Source: an uncultured Bacillaceae bacterium (GTDB lineage Bacteria > Bacillota > Bacilli > Bacillales > Caldibacillaceae). Taken from it: a stretch of DNA of 7,711 nucleotides. A program made the translations under genes and the position numbers. Shown here piece by piece: positions 1 to 6,133 of this stretch. Position 1 is the first letter of the stretch. Each line of letters opens with the position of its first letter. The notes under the pieces were generated by a model that did no database searches, had not been told where the DNA came from, and was given only the letters and a program-made list of their open reading frames with translations. Where the stretch lies: positions 1 to 7,711 of the forward strand of contig CALGYZ010000088.1 of NCBI GenBank assembly GCA_937934645.1. The letters are read 5' to 3'.

Positions 1-276
1 CCCTATTCCATTGGCTTTGATTTTTTCTACAATTTCTTCTTTGGACAGCAAGTTTTTCAGGCCGATAACGGTTGTATTTTTGCCGGAAAAGTTGCTTTCC
101 AGGGCTGTGGATACGAATACGACATCATAGTTTTCACAGGCGTTTTTTGCTTCTCCCACGCTCATGTGGGCAACTTCTGCCGGAATGCCTAAATCATTAA
201 AGGCTTCCTGGATTTTCATTTTTATAATTAAACTGGATCCCATGCCATTTCCACATGCTGCGATTGCTTTAATCAT
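1..276 (-). CDS. ulaB: PTS ascorbate-type transporter subunit IIB (3' end cut by window)
   Basis: Cytoplasmic phosphocarrier that takes phosphate from the IIA protein on a cysteine and passes it to the sugar bound by IIC. The 92 codons in view run open to the window edge; E. coli UlaB is about 101 residues, so only a few C-terminal residues are missing. The N-terminus has the IIB P-loop-like motif ACGNGMGSS at residues 7-15, with Cys8 the expected phosphorylated residue. Two ATGs compete, at 282 and 276. The Shine-Dalgarno AGGGAG (290-285) is only 2 bases from the first and 8 from the second, so I chose 276. It lies 48 bases after the IIC gene in the same operon. The family call is firm from the motif and the neighbours. 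Ascorbate as substrate is only a family default, since Ula-type systems in Firmicutes may carry other sugars. Confidence 0.88.
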   Translation of the reverse strand, partial: MIKAIAACGNGMGSSLIIKMKIQEAFNDLGIPAEVAHMSVGEAKNACENYDVVFVSTALESNFSGKNTTVIGLKNLLSKEEIVEKIKANGIG

Positions 277-324
277 TGTCATTGCTCCCTTCATATTATG
301 CCTTTTTTTATTTTTAAATCTGAT

Positions 325-1716
325 TTATTCTTGTTCTGCTTGCAACGCCACGGCATTGGCTTCTGCCTGTCTTCTCCGTTTATCCTGCAATTGCGGAATC
401 ATCAATAACAGTACGACCATTATGATTGTACCGATCACACCGGAGTATTTCATGACCAGCATGAATCCAGGAATAACCGTTACCCAGTCAAAGTTGGCCA
501 TAACCCCGCCGGACATTCCCGAAAGAATGTATGTAAAGGCTCCCAGCGTTACTTGCAATATACCGGATAAGAACGGCAAGATAATCGCCGCGCGGATTCC
601 GCCGTAATGGTTTGCGTATACGGCAATCCCGGCATTGTCGAAGAACATCGGAATAAATCCTAAGATTAAAAATACCGGTGAATTTGTAATTAATAACAGC
701 ACTAAACCGATAACTTGTCCGATCGCACCTGCTGTGAACCCTAACAATGTTGCGTTCGGATGCCCGAATCCGTAGATTGTAGCGATATCCACTGCAGGAG
801 CGGAGTTCTTGAGAATTTTGTTGGAAATTCCCTGGAAGGAGTTAACCAGCTCGTTAACGAACATCCGCACTCCGTAAAGAATGATTGACAAATATACGGC
901 AAACTTCGCAGTTGTCAGATAAATGAACAATGGGAATGACAGATTGGTATCAAAGTAACTCGGTCCAATCATTGCCATGATTGTTCCGAAAAAGACCGTC
1001 ATTAAGATTGTAGATGCGACAATGTTATCGTTGAACATTTCCAGCCATTTCGGAAACTTCAAGTTGTCAAGGGATTTTTCTTTGTTACCGATTTTCGGAG
1101 CGATTTTACTTGTTAACCATAACCCGAACATTTGTTGGTGACCGATGGCAAAGTTTGCTCCGCCGGTGACTTCATTGGTAATATCCAGTGTTAAGTTCGA
1201 GAATACGGACCAGTAAGTTCCAATCAAAATACCAGTTAAAACAACCGTTACAAGATCTGGTGTGCCTAACCAATAGTACACCATCCAGAGCAGGATGGAG
1301 CTTTGGACGAACATCACGTGTCCGGTAACTTGCAGCGTACGGATTTTCGTGTATTTGGAGAGAGCAACAAGAATAATGTTCCACGCAAATCCGATCACAA
1401 GCGTATAACCGACAGAAGCAACCATGCTGCCGAGACCTTCGTTTGCCGCAGCCAGAGCGACATAAGAGTCCATAATAGCTCCGTCGATATTAAATTTTTC
1501 CCTAAAGGAATCAAGGATTGGTCCGAAGGTCGATGTTAATCCCCCGGTACCGACCTGGAGAATCATAAATCCTACAGATGCCTTAATAAAACCGGTAATC
1601 GCCGTTGAAAGTCCTCTTCCAAGCAGAAGATAACCGATAAATACAATAATACCCATCAAAAATGGTGCCTGACCTAATATTTGGTTGATCAAAATATCTA
1701 TAAATTTTTCCACCAT
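325..1716 (-). CDS. ulaA: PTS ascorbate-type transporter subunit IIC (UlaA/SgaT family permease)
   Basis: Membrane permease subunit that binds and translocates the sugar while IIB phosphorylates it. The 463-residue length matches the UlaA family (about 465 in E. coli). The protein is hydrophobic throughout with many membrane segments, starting at about residues 18-33 (PFLMGIIVFIGYLLLG). Glycine-rich stretches such as VGFMILQVGTGGL near residue 50 and GFGHPNATLLGFTAGAIGQ near 315-335 are typical of this permease type. The C-terminus is a charged cytoplasmic tail (KDKRRRQAEAN). The ATG at 1716 follows a GAGGG ribosome binding site 4 bases upstream. The gene sits 47 bases after IIA and 48 before IIB, so the three are surely cotranscribed. 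No IIA or IIB domain is fused to it. Substrate specificity cannot be read from the sequence; confidence in the family is high. Confidence 0.92.
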   Translation of the reverse strand: MVEKFIDILINQILGQAPFLMGIIVFIGYLLLGRGLSTAITGFIKASVGFMILQVGTGGLTSTFGPILDSFREKFNIDGAIMDSYVALAAANEGLGSMVASVGYTLVIGFAWNIILVALSKYTKIRTLQVTGHVMFVQSSILLWMVYYWLGTPDLVTVVLTGILIGTYWSVFSNLTLDITNEVTGGANFAIGHQQMFGLWLTSKIAPKIGNKEKSLDNLKFPKWLEMFNDNIVASTILMTVFFGTIMAMIGPSYFDTNLSFPLFIYLTTAKFAVYLSIILYGVRMFVNELVNSFQGISNKILKNSAPAVDIATIYGFGHPNATLLGFTAGAIGQVIGLVLLLITNSPVFLILGFIPMFFDNAGIAVYANHYGGIRAAIILPFLSGILQVTLGAFTYILSGMSGGVMANFDWVTVIPGFMLVMKYSGVIGTIIMVVLLLMIPQLQDKRRRQAEANAVALQAEQE

Positions 1717-1763
1717 TTTTCCCTCTTTTCTATATCACTTATTATCAGTTATTTTCCTACATA

Positions 1764-2198
1764 TTATGCAGTTGTAATGTAATCGTAAATTTCATCCACA
1801 CTGTTCATATTCATCAGAGCATTTACATTCTTTTCATCAGATAAGAAAAGCGCCAGCTCCTGAATTAAACCAATGTGGGAAGTGCCGTCTTTTCCGGAGA
1901 AAGTGAAAAACAGCCCTGCATAATGTTCATCATCGTAATACACTTTGTTATTTAACTTGAGCAGAGAGATGCCGACGTCCGTCTTGTCAAAATATTGGAC
2001 GTGGGGAAGAGCTACATTGGGTGCGATGAAAAAGTACGGCCCCAATTCCTCTGCACTCTTAATAATTTTGTCTTTGTAATCTTCCGGTACGATCCCGCTT
2101 TTTTCCAGCGGTCCGGTAGAAATTTTTACAGCTTCTTTCCAATCTTCCACCGAATCTTTAATAATAATGTGTTCTTTCTTTAACAACTCTTTTAACAT
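1764..2198 (-). CDS. ulaC: PTS ascorbate-type transporter subunit IIA
   Basis: Cytoplasmic phosphocarrier of the mannitol/fructose-type EIIA fold; it accepts phosphate from HPr on a histidine and hands it to IIB. The active-site motif APNVALPHVQ places the phospho-histidine at residue 66 of the start chosen here. The length of 144 residues is normal for a single EIIA domain. Three in-frame ATGs lie close together at 2207, 2204 and 2198. The only good Shine-Dalgarno, AAAAGGA ending at 2208, abuts the first and is 9 bases from the third, so 2198 is the likely start; an automatic call at 2207 would add three residues (MMQ). This is the first gene of the IIA-IIC-IIB operon and its leader carries the cre site and hairpins listed separately. 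A related possibility is the EIIA domain of a PRD regulator, but the short stand-alone length and the IIC/IIB neighbours argue for UlaC. Confidence 0.88.
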   Translation of the reverse strand: MLKELLKKEHIIIKDSVEDWKEAVKISTGPLEKSGIVPEDYKDKIIKSAEELGPYFFIAPNVALPHVQYFDKTDVGISLLKLNNKVYYDDEHYAGLFFTFSGKDGTSHIGLIQELALFLSDEKNVNALMNMNSVDEIYDYITTA

Positions 2199-2250
2199 CT
2201 GCATCATTCCTTTTCGACCGCTAGTTGTACAAAATTCTGAAAATTGATTT

Positions 2251-2292
2251 ATTGGAACAGCACGAATTACTTTTTACCAATTCATTTCCAAT
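2251..2292 (-). other. Hairpin in the IIA leader transcript
   Basis: On the minus strand the outer arms ATTGGAA (2292-2286) and TTCCAAT (2257-2251) are perfect complements. A nested 5-bp stem GAATT/AATTC (2283-2279 with 2268-2264) closes a 10-base loop, with an internal loop of 2 and 6 bases. It lies about 50-95 bases upstream of the IIA start and is not followed by a clear U-run, so it is not a standard terminator. It could affect leader stability, or be an antiterminator-type element or an operator. It does not match a ribonucleic antiterminator consensus I know. Confidence 0.4.
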
Positions 2293-2333
2293 CATTGACT
2301 GTTTTTTCTTTTTTATATAAAATAATCTTATCC

Positions 2334-2361
2334 GCTATATTTTTATTGATAACGATTTCAA
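2334..2361 (-). promoter_or_regulatory. Candidate sigma-A promoter of the PTS operon (overlaps cre)
   Basis: The -35 TTGAAA (2361-2356, 5 of 6 matches) and -10 TATAGC (2339-2334, 4 of 6) are separated by 16 bases. Transcription would start near 2327, giving a leader of about 130 bases to the IIA start at 2198. The cre operator at 2360-2347 covers most of the -35, the usual arrangement for CcpA repression. The -10 is weak, which would suit an activated or tightly controlled promoter. A second candidate lies further upstream. Confidence 0.35.
2347..2360 (-). promoter_or_regulatory. cre operator (CcpA catabolite-repression site)
   Basis: The minus-strand sequence TGAAATCGTTATCA fits the Firmicute cre consensus TGWAANCGNTNWCA at every constrained position; the plus-strand reading mismatches at one. 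It sits about 150 bases before the IIA start, overlapping a candidate -35. CcpA with HPr-Ser-P would bind here and repress the PTS operon when glucose or another preferred sugar is present. This fits an operon for a secondary carbon source. Confidence 0.65.
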
Positions 2362-2367
2362 GTGATT

Positions 2368-2437
2368 GTCCGGAACGCTTATGATGATTCTGATCCGGAT
2401 GCGCTTTGATCATCCGGATTTTCCGGACGTTTTTTTC
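2368..2437 (+). repeat. Cluster of four TCCGGA palindromes with nested hairpins and a downstream T-run
   Basis: TCCGGA occurs at 2369-2374, 2394-2399, 2413-2418 and 2422-2427. GTCCGGAA (2368-2375) pairs with TTCCGGAC (2421-2428), and ATCCGGAT (2393-2400) pairs with ATCCGGAT (2412-2419) inside it. A tighter alternative is the TCCGGA-TTT-TCCGGA hairpin at 2413-2427. On the plus strand this is followed at once by CG and seven Ts, the shape of an intrinsic terminator. However, no plus-strand gene ends here. It may stop an antisense transcript or act as a structured element or operator in the PTS control region. Confidence 0.45.
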
Positions 2438-2584
2438 TTTTATCTTTTTCCATTTTTTTCCAATGAAAGATGAATAAAAAGTAACTGCTGCTAATAATTT
2501 CGTTTTCAAACTTCTCGAATGGTTTCTCCAATTTCCGGCTGTTCCAATCTCCTTAGTCTTTGCCACTTCCTTGTCTGAAAAAAT

Positions 2585-2600
2585 GTTCAATGTTATGAAC
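2585..2600. promoter_or_regulatory. Candidate operator palindrome GTTCA-N6-TGAAC
   Basis: The 16-base GTTCAATGTTATGAAC has perfect 5-base arms around a 6-base centre. It lies just downstream of a sigma-A-like promoter (-10 at 2624-2619), at about +12 to +27 of the predicted transcript, a typical place for a repressor. No regulator is encoded in the window, so the protein that might bind it is unknown. Confidence 0.3.
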
Positions 2601-2618
2601 TAATTTTCTCTTGATTTA

Positions 2619-2646
2619 AATATATCATATTGGAAAGGGTTTTCAA
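2619..2646 (-). promoter_or_regulatory. Candidate upstream sigma-A promoter reading toward the PTS operon
   Basis: The -35 TTGAAA (2646-2641, 5 of 6) and -10 TATATT (2624-2619, 5 of 6) are spaced by 16 bases in an AT-rich stretch. As hexamers these match better than the cre-proximal candidate. A transcript from here would have a leader of about 410 bases before IIA and would cross the TCCGGA hairpins, the cre (as a roadblock) and the leader hairpin. It may instead drive a short unrecognised ORF or RNA in 2610-2280. Confidence 0.4.
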
Positions 2647-2852
2647 ACATTTTTTGTGAAGAACATGTGAACTTTTTATAAATTTGGTCTTTATGAAAAT
2701 AGACCCATGTTTCATGATAGAGATGATCGCAGTAAAAATATTTTTTCTGAATAAATAAAAATCCACGAAAAGACGGCAAGATGTTAACGATCTGGACATC
2801 ACAAACGAACGTTTGATTGAATTTTCTTCCGCTTTTGTTCAATCGGAATGTT

Positions 2853-3020
2853 TTATTGCTCCTTTTTCACAGATATCTTTCCGCACAGTTCATAAGAACC
2901 GATCAAAAGTCCTTGCGCGGCCGCTTCCCCATAAGGTTTATATCCATAAGAAATGGTCCAACGAACACTTCCGAACTGATTTCCTTTCATTATGGCCTTT
3001 CGAACACTCCTCATGGACAT
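2853..3020 (-). CDS. Possible small protein or gene remnant (55 aa), unrecognised
   Basis: I do not recognise this ORF. From the ATG at 3020 it encodes 55 residues: a basic start (MSMRSVRKAIMKGNQFG), a middle rich in Gly and aromatic residues (SVRWTISYGYKPYGEAAA), and the end GLLIGSYELCGKISVKKEQ. AAAAAGG lies 6 bases before the ATG at 3020. Another start at 2990 (45 aa) has AAAGG 5 bases upstream. The same frame also reads protein-like beyond the stop at 2853 and before the stop near 3051, so this may be the middle of a decayed gene. The antisense frame is also open over part of the region, which weakens the case. It is transcribed in the same direction as its neighbours but lies after a strong terminator, so it would need its own promoter. 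Confidence 0.25.
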   Translation of the reverse strand: MSMRSVRKAIMKGNQFGSVRWTISYGYKPYGEAAAQGLLIGSYELCGKISVKKEQ

Positions 3021-3149
3021 TCGCATCCTTTTTATTTTCTGTTTTAGCCTTTAGGAAGACGGTATCGGACATCCGTTCTTCTTTTTGTCAGTGTTTTGGT
3101 CGTTACGGGGACAAACTACATACTGCACAGTTGCTTTTTGGCCGTTAGC

Positions 3150-3203
3150 AAAAAAATACCACCGGATCGGCTGAAATTATAAAACTTTCCGCATCCGGTG
3201 GTA
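3150..3203 (-). terminator. Intrinsic terminator of the glycosyltransferase operon
   Basis: Arms 3203-3193 and 3167-3157 (TACCACCGGAT and ATCCGGTGGTA) form a perfect 11-bp stem, extended by CGG/CCG past a one-base bulge at 3192. It is followed on the minus strand by seven Ts (3156-3150). The 5' arm lies inside the last codons of the GT2 gene and the TAA stop (3179-3177) is in the loop, so the terminating ribosome and the forming hairpin overlap. Confidence 0.9.
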
Positions 3204-4205
3204 GGCATGCTTTGCCGACAGGATCAGTTTATCTCTTACATTTTTATCCGAGATCAGCGTATTGTACCAGGCCAGCTTTTGGCTGACCGTTTGTTTATGG
3301 TGGGAGATGGCAAATAATATACAGTAGTCCAGCACTTGCAAAAATAAACGGTGGTCGAATACGTTCTTTGTTTCATTCCATTTTTTCAATTTTTCAACGA
3401 CGAGGGGAACGAGATCGGGCCTGGCCAAAGACCCGCCGTAACTTTCGGTGAAAAATTCATTAAACGTCCGGATTTCTTCTTCATTGAGATTAATCCCGTA
3501 ATCGCGGATCAACCGCGCATGGATTTCGCCGATTAGTTTCCTTCTTCGTTCCGCTTTTTTCTCTGTGGACTTTTTGGATATATTCTCATGCCCGAAACGG
3601 TACAGGAGCAAAAACTCGGGTAGGATCGTGATTTTTCCGACTTGGCATAACCGTGACCAGAGCTCGTAATCCTGGGCGACAAAAAATTGTTCATTATAGA
3701 TTAAACCGTGTTTTTTCAGCGTTCCGAGCCGGACCATCGCCGAAGGATTGGCGATTGGATTGTAAAATAACAGCATGATCTTCAATGCTTCCGGAGTTGT
3801 AAACGGCGCCCGCACTTTTTTCCCGCCCCGTTCACCGAAGCGGATATAGTTTGAAGCGCAGACATCTATGTCCGGATGATTTTCCAGGTAGCGGACCTGT
3901 GTTTCGATGCGTTCCGGATCGGCGATATCATCGGAATCCATAATCGCCATATACTTTCCCTTCGCTTCCCGCAGTCCGACATTGCGGGTATACGGGATGC
4001 CCATATTTTTTTCGTTTTTTAAAAGCCGGATTCGCGGGTTGCGGAAGCTTTTAATGATTTCTGCCGAACGGTCCGACGAACCGTCATCGACAAGCAGGAT
4101 TTCCAAATTTTTATACGTTTGCCGGATGATACTTTCAAGCGCTTCTTTAATATATTTTTCGCTGTTGTATACCGGTATAAATACAGTGACCAGCGGTTCA
4201 CTCAT
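3177..4205 (-). CDS. GT2-family glycosyltransferase (GT-A fold)
   Basis: Inverting-type family 2 transferase, expected to add one sugar from a nucleotide-sugar donor to a lipid-linked glycan at the inner membrane face. The N-terminal GT-A domain shows VFIPVYN (residues 8-14), the nucleotide-binding DDGSSD (40-45), the metal-binding DSDD (90-93) and QDYELW (178-183), whose Asp fits the catalytic-base region. The last 130 or so residues are helical and charged with no clear membrane segment. ATG 4205 is preferred: TGAGGTG (4220-4214) is 8 bases upstream, whereas the GTG at 4214 overlaps that ribosome binding site. The 342-residue gene overlaps the preceding GT4 gene by 8 bases (ATGAGTGA), which suggests translational coupling. 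Its end is embedded in the operon terminator. Sugar specificity cannot be told. Confidence 0.9.
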   Translation of the reverse strand: MSEPLVTVFIPVYNSEKYIKEALESIIRQTYKNLEILLVDDGSSDRSAEIIKSFRNPRIRLLKNEKNMGIPYTRNVGLREAKGKYMAIMDSDDIADPERIETQVRYLENHPDIDVCASNYIRFGERGGKKVRAPFTTPEALKIMLLFYNPIANPSAMVRLGTLKKHGLIYNEQFFVAQDYELWSRLCQVGKITILPEFLLLYRFGHENISKKSTEKKAERRRKLIGEIHARLIRDYGINLNEEEIRTFNEFFTESYGGSLARPDLVPLVVEKLKKWNETKNVFDHRLFLQVLDYCILFAISHHKQTVSQKLAWYNTLISDKNVRDKLILSAKHAYHRMRKVL

Positions 4206-5367
4206 CGGTTTCACACCTCAATCCCGGTTTGTTTTGCCGGCATCCGGACATCACTTGATCCAGGTTAAATAGAACTTCCCGGTAGCTTTCCAGCACACTG
4301 GCGGCAAAAGCCTTCTCCGAGAAACGGTCTTTGGCATAGTGGTACAGTTCTTTCCCCATTTGCGCCAGCCGGCCGGTTTTTTTCATCTGGTACAGTTCTT
4401 CCATTTGCCGGGCAAGGTCTTCATCGTCACCGATTTCAATCATCCGGCCGTATTTGCCGTTTTGGGCGATCAGTTTCACACCCCCGACATCGGTAGAAAT
4501 GAACGGCTTTTTCGCCCGGGCTGATTCTAAAAGGACGAGCGGGAAGCTTTCGCTTTGCGATGTTAAGAGCGTAATATCACATAACGGCAGCAATTCCATT
4601 ACATCGTCCCGGTGGCCTAAAAAAAGGACGGAGCGGGAGATACCGAGGGATTCAGCCATTTTTTCCAGCTCTTCCCGTCTTGAACCGTCGCCGATTAAAA
4701 CGAGCTTCACCGGTATACGCATCTCTACTTTTTTCACCGCCTGCAACGCGGTTTCATGTTTTTTCACATGCTCGAGCCGTGCCACCATCATGATGACAAA
4801 ATCGTCTTCCTGTAATCCAAATTGTTTCCTTTCATATATATATTCCGGTTTAACACTGAAATCGATACCGTTTAGGATGGTCCGGATTTTTTCCCTTTTT
4901 ACCTCGAGCTGGATCAGTTGCTGGCGGAAGGCTTCCGAAATCGCTAAAATGCAGTCGGCCGCTTTAATCGCCTTGACATTTAAATAAGTAAATATTTTTC
5001 CCTTCACACCCTGATTGAGAAAATCATCGAAGGGATTGCTGTGGACGGTGACAAACCATGTGCACAGGGCTTTTCTTTTCAGCAAAAAAGAAATAAAATT
5101 GGCCCGGGCGCCATGGGAATGCAAAATGTCAACGTTCTGTGTTTTTATGTAATGTTTTAACCGGCGATAAACAGAGAGATCGAGACGGGAACGCTGGGGG
5201 AAAACTTCCACATCAACGCCGAGGTTCCGCGCCCGGTCTGCCAGTTCCCCTTCATGGAAAACGACCAGTGTCGTTTGAACTTTGTCTTTTAATTGTTTTA
5301 ATAACGAAAGGATATGGAACATTCCTCCCCCCGTCTCATTTCCTGAATTCACATGGAGTACTTTCAT
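4198..5367 (-). CDS. GT4-family glycosyltransferase (GT-B fold)
   Basis: Retaining GT-B transferase of family 4, probably extending the lipid-linked oligosaccharide begun by TagA. The N-terminal acceptor domain starts MKVLHVNSG with the glycine loop ETGGGMFHI (11-19), and HSHGARAN (83-90) and VTVHSNPFDD (106-115) follow. The donor domain opens after NGID (166-169) and has RLEHVKKHE (197-205), with the usual Arg and Lys, IGDGSRREEL (225-234), and the E-x7-E motif with Glu273 and Glu281. At 389 residues it has the family's normal length and appears intact. ATG 5367 has AAGGG about 10 bases upstream. The gene starts 15 bases after tagA and overlaps the GT2 gene by 8 bases, so it sits in one operon with them. 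Donor and acceptor are unknown; teichuronic-acid and exopolysaccharide transferases share this layout. Confidence 0.92.
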   Translation of the reverse strand: MKVLHVNSGNETGGGMFHILSLLKQLKDKVQTTLVVFHEGELADRARNLGVDVEVFPQRSRLDLSVYRRLKHYIKTQNVDILHSHGARANFISFLLKRKALCTWFVTVHSNPFDDFLNQGVKGKIFTYLNVKAIKAADCILAISEAFRQQLIQLEVKREKIRTILNGIDFSVKPEYIYERKQFGLQEDDFVIMMVARLEHVKKHETALQAVKKVEMRIPVKLVLIGDGSRREELEKMAESLGISRSVLFLGHRDDVMELLPLCDITLLTSQSESFPLVLLESARAKKPFISTDVGGVKLIAQNGKYGRMIEIGDDEDLARQMEELYQMKKTGRLAQMGKELYHYAKDRFSEKAFAASVLESYREVLFNLDQVMSGCRQNKPGLRCETDE

Positions 5368-5382
5368 TTTTAACCAACCCTT

Positions 5383-6102
5383 CTATTTCCTTTCAGCGAG
5401 CACTTTTACGAGAAATTGCGGCAATACGAGCATCCGCTTCCAGCGTGACGGTTGTTTTATTAACCGGTATAACCATTCCAGATGCAACTTAATCCAAACA
5501 TCGGGTGCCCGCTTTACTTCGCCGGCCCAGACATCAAAACTGCCGCCGACCCCCATAAATAATCCTTTTTCGAATTTGCCAATATAACGGGAAATCCAAA
5601 ACTCCTGCTTTGGAAAACCGAGGGCGGCAAACACAAAATCCGGCTGCAGACGGGCAATTTCATCAGCGACCGTTTCATCTTCTATGTCAAAATAGCCGTG
5701 GTGACGGCCGACGATTTTCAGGTCCGGATATTGCTTTTTTATATTCCTGTACGCTTTCTCCAGCGTTGTTCCCTTTGCTCCCAATAAATAGACGCTGCGG
5801 TTTTCCCTTTCCGCCCGTCTTAACAGCTCGTTCATTAAGTCATATCCGGCTACCCGCTCTTTCAGCGGTTTGCGCAGAATTTTCGAGGCAATGACAACAC
5901 CGATTCCGTCCGGAGTGACAAAGTCGGCCTGCCGCAGAACATGTAAATAATCCCGATCGCGGTTGGCATACATCACCAGTTCCGGATTGGCCGTCACGAC
6001 GAACGTTTTTTTATTTCCATTTACTCTCTTCATTAAGAGATCGGCAAATTGGTTAAAACTATAATTATGAAATGTTACGTTTTGTACGGTTACTGTTTCC
6101 AA
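5383..6102 (-). CDS. tagA: WecG/TagA/CpsF-family (GT26) glycosyltransferase
   Basis: Family members add N-acetylmannosamine (TagA) or a related sugar to undecaprenyl-PP-GlcNAc on the cytoplasmic membrane face; in wall teichoic acid synthesis this completes the linkage disaccharide. The 239-residue protein shows TANPELV with Thr37 and Asn39, the PDGIGVV motif with Asp65 (the catalytic-base position in studied TagA), GAKGTTLEKA (107-116), GFPKQEFW (161-168) with Gln165, and GVGGSFDVWAGEVKRAP. It ends in the basic, tryptophan-rich tail of the family (EWLYRLIKQPSRWKRM), which is linked to membrane binding. The start is TTG at 6102, set by GGAGG (6114-6110) with a 7-base gap; there is no ATG nearby. 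It is first in the tagA-GT4-GT2 operon. No tagB, tagD or tagF is in view, so the end product may not be classical teichoic acid. Confidence 0.92.
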   Translation of the reverse strand: METVTVQNVTFHNYSFNQFADLLMKRVNGNKKTFVVTANPELVMYANRDRDYLHVLRQADFVTPDGIGVVIASKILRKPLKERVAGYDLMNELLRRAERENRSVYLLGAKGTTLEKAYRNIKKQYPDLKIVGRHHGYFDIEDETVADEIARLQPDFVFAALGFPKQEFWISRYIGKFEKGLFMGVGGSFDVWAGEVKRAPDVWIKLHLEWLYRLIKQPSRWKRMLVLPQFLVKVLAERK

Positions 6103-6109
6103 GGTAATT

Positions 6110-6114
6110 CCTCC
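6110..6114 (-). promoter_or_regulatory. Ribosome binding site fixing the TTG start of tagA
   Basis: GGAGG on the minus strand lies 7 bases before TTG 6102. It decides the non-ATG start and gives a protein whose key residues fall at the usual family positions. Confidence 0.8.
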
Positions 6115-6133
6115 AGTTGTCGGATCTTCCTGC

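Larger units (their letters stand above)
2208..3149. other. Gene-poor interval between PTS operon and glycan operon; PTS control region
   Basis: About 940 bases, more AT-rich than the flanking genes, bounded on the left by the IIA start and on the right by the terminator of the glycosyltransferase operon. Reading all frames, I see no ORF with both a good start signal and a recognised family. The left two thirds (2208-2650) carry regulatory-looking elements for the leftward PTS operon: two candidate promoters, a cre operator, palindromes and hairpins. The right third (2800-3150) reads protein-like on the minus strand but is broken by stops. An open minus frame at 2590-2282 begins with TTG lacking a ribosome binding site and contains the cre site, so I do not annotate it as a gene. 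Confidence 0.6.

Noticed and set aside
164..607. Plus-strand 147-codon frame across the IIB/IIC junction
   Set aside because: It is antisense to two clearly identified PTS genes and crosses their intergenic gap.
2251..2311. Leader hairpin plus nearby T-run as an intrinsic terminator
   Set aside because: The T-run (GTTTTTTCTTTTTT) lies on the plus strand and is separated from the stem by about 9 bases; on the minus strand no U-run follows the hairpin.
2282..2590. Open minus-strand frame of 102 codons upstream of IIA
   Set aside because: It begins with TTG and has no ribosome binding site, contains the cre site and the candidate PTS promoter, and shows no recognisable family. Its Lys/Asn-rich composition is what AT-rich intergenic DNA gives.
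2400..2600. Sigma-54 promoter as in some PTS operons controlled by LevR-type activators
   Set aside because: A TGGCA occurs on the minus strand near 2560, but no TTGC element follows at the required spacing.
2813..3148. Plus-strand open frames of 111 and 76 codons
   Set aside because: Composition is rich in Phe, Ser, His and Arg, typical of a shadow frame, and no family is recognised. The opposite strand reads more protein-like.
4454..4987. Plus-strand 177-codon frame inside the GT4 gene
   Set aside because: It is antisense to an intact GT4 gene with all its motifs; Ser/Thr/Phe-rich shadow composition.
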